From positions 1-7,056 of the forward strand of contig USTB01000042.1 of the NCBI GenBank assembly GCA_900557635.1: 7,056 nt of DNA. Reading direction: 5' to 3'. A program made the position numbers and the translations under genes. The stretch comes from an uncultured Eubacteriales bacterium (GTDB lineage Bacteria > Bacillota_A > Clostridia > Oscillospirales > CAG-272). Within the stretch, counting starts at the first letter, position 1, and every line of letters starts with the position of its first letter. Below the pieces are notes generated by a model that was not told where the DNA came from, ran no database searches, and saw only the letters and a program-made list of their open reading frames with translations. Below, piece by piece: positions 1 to 4,198 of this stretch.

Positions 1-63
1 CGGGGCGCGAAGTCTGTGCGAGCCGAGACGGATTCCGACCGTGCCGAAAGCATCCGAAAGCGC

Positions 64-108
64 AAAAAGACCCGCCGCACATTTTCAAGAGGTGCGGCGG
101 GTCTTTTT
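64..108. terminator. Bidirectional intrinsic terminator
   Basis: A perfect 17-bp inverted repeat (arms 64-80 and 92-108) encloses an 11-base loop. The GC-rich core CCCGCCGCAC is flanked by AAAAAGA and TCTTTTT, so either strand gives a hairpin ending in a U-run. It lies 84 bases past the stop of the minus-strand gene at 192-809 and is the only strong hairpin with a U-run in the left half, so it most likely ends that operon. It could also stop plus-strand transcripts entering from the left. Bases 1-63 beyond it hold no gene I can support. Confidence 0.88.
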
Positions 109-191
109 CGGTGCACCACCGTGCAATGCCGGCAGTGCAGATAAGTGCGTCATGCGCGGATTATGCGGTGATACCCCAAGTGACAGGAAGG

Positions 192-809
192 TCATTCCTG
201 ATTTGCCTTGGCTGTGAGCGGGATGTATTTCCAGTCCGTGACGCCGTCCTTCCACGGCGCAAAGGCAGGTCCCACGGCATCCGCCCAGGGCGCGGGAGTG
301 TTGTGGGTGTCAAGACAGCCCGGATACAGGTCGTCCTCCGGTTCCAGCGGATGTTCCTCGTAAAGCGCTAACAGGTCGCCGTCCAGATAGATGGAGCCGA
401 ACTTGCTCAGCATGGGCTTGGGACGCTCCTCCTGCAGTTGATAGTGCAAAAAGACGTAGCGGGAAACCATGTGGGGACGCAGATAAACCAGACGCAGTGT
501 GGGGCGGTGGTTCTCGACGTGACGCGCCCAGTGCGCGGCGCTCTGCGGCTCGGAATAGTGAAAAATATCCATCATGCGCCGCCAGTGCGCACCGTTGGGC
601 CAGCACTTCACGGGACCCGAAACATAGGCATCCGGATCGACCTCGGACGCGGGCAACTCGGTCTCAAAATAGAGAAAAACACGGTTTTCGCCGAGCAGAT
701 CCCTTCCGTCGAACAGGGAAAGATTCCGAATTTCCGCGGGTGCATGAACCGTCAGATCGCCTGCGGCGTAGCCCGAAAAAACATAGCGTTCGATCATTGT
801 TGAAAACAT
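192..809 (-). CDS. Conserved-looking protein of unknown function, 205 aa
   Basis: I do not recognise a named family. The protein has no signal peptide or membrane segment, so it is probably cytoplasmic. It is rich in aromatic residues: a Y-V-F-L-H-Y-Q-L-Q-E-E segment at residues 118-128, then a strand-like stretch GSIYLDGDLLALYEEHP (138-154). The C-terminal part carries NTPAPW (170-175) and further tryptophans at 186 and 193. The HYQ.QEE and NTP..W patterns look like those of uncharacterised Firmicutes proteins I have seen, but that is memory, not a search. Codon use is G/C-biased at third positions and fits a real gene. The start is ambiguous. The ATG at 809 follows AAGGAAAGG immediately, leaving only about 4 bases after the AAGGA core. 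The ATG at 797 (residue 5, MIERYVF) sits about 11-12 bases after the same purine tract. It is the last gene before the terminator at 64-108 and probably part of the acetyltransferase operon. Confidence 0.8.
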   Translation of the reverse strand: MFSTMIERYVFSGYAAGDLTVHAPAEIRNLSLFDGRDLLGENRVFLYFETELPASEVDPDAYVSGPVKCWPNGAHWRRMMDIFHYSEPQSAAHWARHVENHRPTLRLVYLRPHMVSRYVFLHYQLQEERPKPMLSKFGSIYLDGDLLALYEEHPLEPEDDLYPGCLDTHNTPAPWADAVGPAFAPWKDGVTDWKYIPLTAKANQE

Positions 810-882
810 CCTTTCCTTGCGGGCGATCGAATCGGATCGGAAGGTCTTGCCGTGCCCCGACCGATGTCTGCCCCGCCATGGG

Positions 883-1488
883 TCAGTTTACCATTTTTTC
901 CTCCGAATTGCAAGCACTTTTTCGCGTTTTTGAGGCAACGGGCTGCAGCTTTACGGTGTCGGACAGCTGAGAGTAGCGAAGCGCGCCCGCCATATCTGCG
1001 CCGAATGTGTTGCGCAGGGTGCATAACCTGCCGCCCGATATTGTCTCGGTTTTGCGGGAAAGCGGAAACCGCACGGGAGGCAGAAGGCGGTCACGCGATG
1101 CGTCAAAGCGGACGGCAAAGCGCCGATAGGACAGGATGGGCGCGGCAGAAGTACCCGACCCGCCGCCGTATTCCACCGCCTCCCAAAGAAAGGCTTGGGC
1201 ACAGGGATCGGACGGGTCATTTTCCCCCGCACCGCACGTGAGACGGATCACATGCTCGGGCACGGGAGCGCTCTCCGTCGTGCCGTCCGACGCCGCAGGA
1301 TCGTCCTTTACCGTGCGGAAGCGCCGAAGCATCCCCTCGCGGTACGCCTCGGCAAAGCACAGGAAAAATGCCGAAACGCGCGGGCAGTCCGGAATCTCCG
1401 GATATTGTAGGGTCACGCGGAGCCGACACACGGCGCCGTTTCGTATCCCCGCCGCGGTTTCCGTTTTTTGGATCATGTTCCATTGCAC
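883..1488 (-). CDS. Hypothetical protein, 201 aa, GTG start
   Basis: I do not recognise a family. The N-terminal third looks folded: a strand-like CRLRVTLQYPEI (21-32), then a helix VSAFFLCFAEAYREGMLRRF (38-57). The middle (58-115) is polar and glycine/serine rich. ILSYRRFAVRFDA (118-130) looks like another strand pair. The last 20 residues are basic and polar and probably disordered. There is no signal peptide or membrane span. Codon use has the G/C-ending bias of its neighbours, which supports this frame over the overlapping ones. The start is not certain. GTG at 1488 lies about 12 bases after GGAGGGG, longer than ideal, and ATG at 1476 (residue 5) is the next candidate. A TTG at about 1495 in another frame is better spaced from that GGAGG, but its product is arginine-rich and lacks believable structure. 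The gene begins 70 bases after the acetyltransferase and ends 73 bases before the 205-aa gene, so co-transcription is likely. Confidence 0.72.
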   Translation of the reverse strand: MQWNMIQKTETAAGIRNGAVCRLRVTLQYPEIPDCPRVSAFFLCFAEAYREGMLRRFRTVKDDPAASDGTTESAPVPEHVIRLTCGAGENDPSDPCAQAFLWEAVEYGGGSGTSAAPILSYRRFAVRFDASRDRLLPPVRFPLSRKTETISGGRLCTLRNTFGADMAGALRYSQLSDTVKLQPVASKTRKSACNSEEKMVN

Positions 1489-1558
1489 CTGTCAACGCAC
1501 CCCCTCCGCGACAGTATATGCGGCTTCGGCGCGCGGCAGTACGGCAAACGTCGGGCGC

Positions 1559-2062
1559 TTATGCCTGCGGCGGCAGTTTTTCGTAGGCAATGCGCGGCGT
1601 GCCGTCGCCGGTCAAAATGATGCCGCACCTGATGAATCCGTTTTTTGTGACGACATGTTGCATAATGAAGTTGTCCGCATGGGTGTCGATGCGTAGATGC
1701 CCGTGTTTTTCCCCGCAGAAAGCGGCGACGGACGAAAAGAAGCCGTGTACACTGCCGTCGCTTGCCACACGGTGAATGGCGGCATAGGGCGTGTCGGAAA
1801 GCCATGCACCCTCCCGAATTTCGAGGTAGGTCGGGTCTGTGCCCGCGATCAGGGCAAAGACCCCGTGCAGACCCGTTTCGTTCTCTGCCGCGTACAAATT
1901 TCCGGCTTCTATATCCTCCTCCACCACCTCCTGCGGCGGATAATGGATATTCCATTGGTTTGGATTTCCGTTTTTGCGCATAAAACGGCGGGCACATTCG
2001 TAGATTTCCAGAATTCGGGGCAGATCGTCTGCTGCGGCGCGGCATATCTTGATCGACGGCAT
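1559..2062 (-). CDS. GNAT family N-acetyltransferase, 167 aa
   Basis: A cytoplasmic acetyl-CoA-dependent acyltransferase of the GNAT fold; the acceptor substrate is unknown. The N terminus IKICRAAADDLPRILEIYECARRFM (4-28) is the usual beta1-alpha1 start. It is followed by GNPNQW (32-37), which I associate with a clostridial GNAT subgroup. YAAENETGLHGVFAL (57-71) forms the central strands, and a conserved-looking segment around DPTY (76-79) and GAWL (85-88) leads into HRVAS (97-101). LRIDTHADNFIMQHVVTKNGFIRCGII (123-149) is the classical C-terminal GNAT motif with the N-x-x-M-Q helix and the K-x-G-F turn. The pyrophosphate-binding loop is degenerate: SDGSVHG where the usual form is Q/R-x-x-G-x-G/A. 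Length is normal for single-domain GNATs. The ATG at 2062 is chosen because AAAGGAG lies 8 bases upstream; the frame stays open to 2167, but that stretch contains the transcription start. It is the first gene after the 2158-2186 promoter. Confidence 0.93.
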   Translation of the reverse strand: MPSIKICRAAADDLPRILEIYECARRFMRKNGNPNQWNIHYPPQEVVEEDIEAGNLYAAENETGLHGVFALIAGTDPTYLEIREGAWLSDTPYAAIHRVASDGSVHGFFSSVAAFCGEKHGHLRIDTHADNFIMQHVVTKNGFIRCGIILTGDGTPRIAYEKLPPQA

Positions 2063-2070
2063 ATCGGTGT

Positions 2071-2077
2071 CTCCTTT
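2071..2077 (-). promoter_or_regulatory. Ribosome binding site of the GNAT gene
   Basis: AAAGGAG on the minus strand ends 8 bases before the ATG at 2062. It fixes the start at MPSIKICR and excludes 35 extra upstream codons in the same frame, which overlap the leader and promoter. Confidence 0.88.
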
Positions 2078-2157
2078 TTTTGCTTGCAGTTTGCATGCCC
2101 GCCGCAAGGAAGGGTCGCTGTGTTGCAAATGCCGTCCCCGCGCGGGCGCTACGACGT

Positions 2158-2186
2158 AGTATAGCATGTCGCGGGTCGCTTGTCAA
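2158..2186 (-). promoter_or_regulatory. Sigma-A-type promoter of the GNAT operon
   Basis: On the minus strand a perfect -35 TTGACA (2186-2181) is followed by a 17-base spacer and TATACT (2163-2158), a 5/6 match to the -10 consensus. Transcription should start near 2151, giving a leader of about 89 bases before the GNAT ATG. The leader contains CTTGC and GCAAG as a possible weak stem, but no riboswitch I recognise. The promoter probably serves the GNAT gene and the two unknown genes after it. Confidence 0.85.
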
Positions 2187-2212
2187 ATCGGGTCGTGCCG
2201 ACGGGCGGACAG

Positions 2213-2241
2213 TTGCTTTCGGGGCGGGATTGTGATATACT
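2213..2241 (+). promoter_or_regulatory. Possible plus-strand promoter antisense to the DNRLRE-like gene
   Basis: TTGCTT (2213-2218), a 17-base spacer and TATACT (2236-2241) preceded by TG one base upstream form an extended -10 promoter with a weak -35 (3/6 match). Transcription would begin near 2248 and run rightward into the 3' end of the oppositely oriented gene at 2272-3414, with no credible plus-strand gene downstream. It may be a true antisense or divergent start, or a chance match. Confidence 0.33.
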
Positions 2242-2271
2242 GCAAGACGGAAACAAAGGTTGTATCGGCGC

Positions 2272-3414
2272 TTATTTCATGCGCAACTCCAGAACGGGCG
2301 GAGTATCGTAATTGTTGCCCGTAGCGACCGCGCAGAAGCCGTCACTGTTCGGCGCGGCGCGCACGATCCAGCCGCCCATCGGGCGCAGGACGCCCGAGGA
2401 CGGGTCGGACATAAGCTCGGTAACGTCGAAACGACAGCAGTCCCGATCACGGGAAAGGAGCGGCTGTTCGACATATGCCGGCGGTCTGCCGCGCCGACGG
2501 CACCGCTCGGTACTGTCGGCGGATTCGATCCGATACAGGGAGATCGGCGTTTTTCCGCCGCCCGGAATCGAAAGGTGCAGAATGGCGCGTGAAAACGGCT
2601 GTCCGATCAAGTGCCCGAGGACAGACCGATTCAGCTCGGTATACAGCCGCGTTTTGCCGCGCGTGCCGACACAGCCCAAAAACGCCGCGTCGCCGTACAC
2701 CGAGGAGCGGGTCTTGCCGCGGCTCTCGGCAACCGTGTCGCACAGAAGCCGTTCCCCATGCAGATTCAGCGAAAACTGAAGATATGCGGCGTCCGCGTCG
2801 GTGTGCGAGAGCGTGATCTCCCATGTGCCCGCACCGATCTCCCGCATCTGCATTTCGGCGGGGGAGAGGAGCCTTCCTGTCGCGTCGCTCGCGCCGATGC
2901 AGGACAGGACGGAAAAGATCTGCCCGCTTGCCGCGACGGCGAGGCTGTCTCCGTCCCGCCGTGCCGACGGGAAGAGCGTTCCTGCGCGGACAGTGCACCG
3001 ATAGACCTCTCCCACCCGACATGCGACCCGTGCACAGATGCCGCCGTAGGTGGGGCGCAGGGACAGGTGACTGTCACGGAGCGTACCGTCCGCCTGCAGG
3101 GGCGCGACGGCGGGCAGGGTGAGGCGGCATTGCCCGAGGTGATTTTCGAGGATGATATCGTCGGTATCCCGATCGCCCACGGTGACCTTTCCCCCGTTGG
3201 CGTAGAAGTACAGTCCCTGCCCGTTTCCGGGATCGGTGAATTGCCGACGGACGGGCTGCCCTGCGTGATCGACGATGGGCGCGCCGAAGCAATAGACGGT
3301 CTTGCCGCCGTCCGTTTCGGTGACCTCAAGGCAATACGGACTGCCCTTGTACTGTACCGTGCGGTACGGCTTGCCGTTTCTGACGGCGTGCATTTCTTTG
3401 ATTGCGGAAAACAT
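2272..3414 (-). CDS. Uncharacterised protein with a DNRLRE-like C-terminal domain, 380 aa
   Basis: The function is unknown. The N-terminal half (1-225) is strand-rich and glycine-rich. It includes YRTVQYKGSPYCLEV (17-31), KTVYCFGAPIVDH (38-50), YFYANGGKVTVGD (69-81) and TWEITLSHTDADAAYLQFSL (197-216), as in a beta-sandwich or repeated beta-hairpins. The C-terminal half (about 238-378) resembles the DNRLRE fold (named for a conserved motif in bacterial surface-type proteins). It has a TRLYTELN strand (256-263), AILHLSIPGG (277-286), CRFDVTELM (327-335), a GGWIVRA strand (347-353) and a final PPVLEL (372-377). That assignment rests on pattern only. No signal peptide, membrane anchor or sorting motif is visible, which is odd for a domain usually found in exported proteins. 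The start at 3414 is set by a strong AAGGAGG 9 bases upstream. It is divergent from the Nudix gene, with starts 122 bases apart. No clear terminator lies between its stop and the next promoter at 2158-2186. Confidence 0.82.
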   Translation of the reverse strand: MFSAIKEMHAVRNGKPYRTVQYKGSPYCLEVTETDGGKTVYCFGAPIVDHAGQPVRRQFTDPGNGQGLYFYANGGKVTVGDRDTDDIILENHLGQCRLTLPAVAPLQADGTLRDSHLSLRPTYGGICARVACRVGEVYRCTVRAGTLFPSARRDGDSLAVAASGQIFSVLSCIGASDATGRLLSPAEMQMREIGAGTWEITLSHTDADAAYLQFSLNLHGERLLCDTVAESRGKTRSSVYGDAAFLGCVGTRGKTRLYTELNRSVLGHLIGQPFSRAILHLSIPGGGKTPISLYRIESADSTERCRRRGRPPAYVEQPLLSRDRDCCRFDVTELMSDPSSGVLRPMGGWIVRAAPNSDGFCAVATGNNYDTPPVLELRMK

Positions 3415-3423
3415 ATTGCTTTT

Positions 3424-3430
3424 CCTCCTT
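3424..3430 (-). promoter_or_regulatory. Ribosome binding site of the DNRLRE-like gene
   Basis: AAGGAGG on the minus strand lies 9 bases before the ATG at 3414. It decides the start at MFSAIKEM; the same frame stays open 35 codons further up to 3519, but nothing resembling a ribosome site or signal peptide supports that longer form. Confidence 0.9.
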
Positions 3431-3461
3431 TTTTCTTCTGTTGCCAGAATAACGGAAAAAG

Positions 3462-3516
3462 CGGACAGGGCGTGTCCGATTTCCGGGAAAATATCAAAAA
3501 TTCCGCTGTGTCGGAA
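3462..3516. repeat. Cluster of three short inverted repeats between divergent genes
   Basis: Within 55 bases lie CGGACA/TGTCCG (3462-3467 and 3473-3478, 5-base spacer), TTTCC-G-GGAAA (3480-3490) and TTCCG/CGGAA (3501-3505 and 3512-3516, 6-base spacer). They occupy the divergent spacer between the DNRLRE-like and Nudix genes, where control sites are expected. No clear -35/-10 pair was found for either gene here; a lone TATTCT (minus strand, 3451-3446) has no partner. The repeats could be operators, but such short ones can arise by chance. Confidence 0.35.
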
Positions 3517-3536
3517 CATCTTATCGGAGGTTTATT

Positions 3537-3941
3537 ATGGAAGATCGTGCGGTCGAGGTGGTCGCCGCCCTGATATGGGACGGGGATCGGTTTATGATCT
3601 GTCAGCGTCCCGCGTGCAAGGCGCAGGGGCTTTTGTGGGAATTTGTCGGCGGCAAGGTGGAGACGGGCGAGACCAAGGAGCAGGCGCTGATACGGGAGTG
3701 CCGCGAGGAGCTTGCCGTCGCCGTGTCGGTGGGCGAGCCGTTTGCCGAGGTGATGCACCGCTATCCCGATGCCGTGGTGCACCTTACCGTGTTCCTTGCC
3801 TCGATCTGCGGCGGCGTGCCGCAATTGCTCGAGCATAACGATCTTCGGTGGATCACACCGCAGGAGATCGATCGGTACCCCTTCTGTCCCGCGGATCGGG
3901 ATATTCTGCTTCGTATTCGCACACGGCGCCGTCCCATGTGA
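3537..3941 (+). CDS. MutT-like Nudix hydrolase, 134 aa
   Basis: A cytoplasmic Nudix pyrophosphohydrolase of MutT size (about 130 aa), likely splitting a (d)NTP or oxidised dNTP such as 8-oxo-dGTP to the monophosphate; the substrate is not provable from sequence. The N-terminal strand VEVVAALIWDGDRFMICQRP (6-25) and LLWEFVGGKVE (32-42) match the MutT/NudG layout. The Nudix box G-x5-E-x7-R-E-U-x-E-E-x-G-U is present at G39, E45, R53, E54, E57 and E58, so all metal-binding glutamates are intact. The usual glycine after EE-x is alanine (A60, in EELAVAV), a tolerated change in this family. HNDLRWITPQEIDRYPFCPADRDIL (near 99-123) is the typical C-terminal segment of the deoxynucleoside-triphosphate pyrophosphatase branch. 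GGAGG at 3526-3530 sits 6 bases before the ATG and fixes the start. The gene stands alone: 122 bases from its divergent neighbour and 257 bases before the next gene, which has its own promoter. No strong terminator follows it. Confidence 0.95.
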   Translation: MEDRAVEVVAALIWDGDRFMICQRPACKAQGLLWEFVGGKVETGETKEQALIRECREELAVAVSVGEPFAEVMHRYPDAVVHLTVFLASICGGVPQLLEHNDLRWITPQEIDRYPFCPADRDILLRIRTRRRPM

Positions 3942-3980
3942 TGCAAAATATTTCGACCGATCTCCTATGCCCTTTAATTT

Positions 3981-3995
3981 TTAACGATTCGTTAA
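3981..3995. repeat. 15-bp palindrome upstream of the lipoprotein promoter (candidate operator)
   Basis: TTAACGA-T-TCGTTAA is a perfect 7-1-7 inverted repeat, flanked on both sides by TTAATTTT-like AT-rich direct repeats (near 3974 and 3992). It sits about 30 bases upstream of the -35 at 4025, centred near -72 from the predicted start, a position more typical of an activator site than a repressor site. Read as RNA it could also fold as a 6-bp AU-rich stem with a 3-base loop followed by UUUU, a weak terminator for the Nudix gene. I cannot assign a regulator. Confidence 0.5.
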
Positions 3996-4024
3996 TTTTC
4001 GACAAAAGTAGTGCAAAAAATCTG

Positions 4025-4053
4025 TTGCAAAGTATCGGGTAATATGTTATAAT
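4025..4053 (+). promoter_or_regulatory. Sigma-A-type promoter with extended -10 for the lipoprotein-sensor operon
   Basis: TTGCAA (4025-4030), a 17-base spacer and a perfect TATAAT (4048-4053) with TG one base upstream form a strong extended -10 promoter. The start should be near 4060, leaving about 139 bases of leader before the ATG at 4199. Two GAATC copies exactly 10 bases apart (4054-4058 and 4064-4068) lie at the predicted start site, on the same helix face. Confidence 0.87.
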
Positions 4054-4059
4054 GAATCG

Positions 4060-4198
4060 AAAAGAATCAAAGTTTCGTTTTCGGCGGCGTTGCCGACTGA
4101 GAACGGGATTCTGAAACAGAAAGGGGTCGAGGGGGATACCTGACCGACGTACTTCGCCGCGTCGGTTCGATGCCGCCTGCGGAAGGGGTTTTGACATT
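4060..4198 (+). promoter_or_regulatory. Structured 5' leader of the lipoprotein gene
   Basis: This stretch has no gene but several possible RNA stems. CGUUUUC (4076-4082) pairs with GAGAACG (4099-4105) including one G-U, with GGC/GCC inside (4083-4085 and 4092-4094). GUUUC (4072-4076) can pair with GAAAC (4113-4117), and AGAAUC (4063-4068) with GAUUCU (4107-4112); the last is incompatible with simple nesting of the others, so it is an alternative fold or a pseudoknot. A separate hairpin ACCGACG/CGUCGGU (4143-4149 and 4160-4166, 10-base loop) precedes the weak ribosome site GGAAGGGG (4181-4188, 10 bases before the ATG). No known riboswitch class is recognised, and no stem has a U-run for termination. 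Confidence 0.4.

Noticed and set aside
1..53. Minus-strand ATG at 53-51 opening a frame that runs off the left edge
   Set aside because: No ribosome site lies upstream and only about 17 codons are visible, too little to support a gene.
438..970. Overlapping plus-strand open frames opposite the 205-aa gene and the next spacer
   Set aside because: They are antisense to a frame with normal coding bias and have no ribosome sites; products are arginine-rich or pattern-free.
1513..1518. TATACT on the minus strand before the 201-aa gene, a possible internal promoter
   Set aside because: No acceptable -35 at 16-18 bases (TACTGC or similar), and a start near 1506 would cut into the only ribosome site.
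1473..2186. Alternative minus-strand frame of 237 codons over the GNAT gene
   Set aside because: It starts within the promoter, is rich in arginine and histidine, and competes with a frame that shows clear GNAT motifs.
2611..3573. Long open frame on the plus strand (320 codons) opposite the DNRLRE-like gene
   Set aside because: It is fully antisense to a gene with a strong ribosome site and a sensible protein. Its own product is low in structure pattern and has no ribosome site; GC-rich codon use on one strand often opens such mirror frames.
2766..3836. Minus-strand open frame of 356 codons crossing the divergent spacer
   Set aside because: It runs antisense to the Nudix gene and then out of frame through the DNRLRE-like gene, with an arginine/serine/proline-rich product typical of a shadow frame.
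4060..4198. Leader as a known riboswitch
   Set aside because: I looked for conserved cores of common clostridial classes (c-di-GMP, TPP, SAM, purine, cobalamin) and recognised none.
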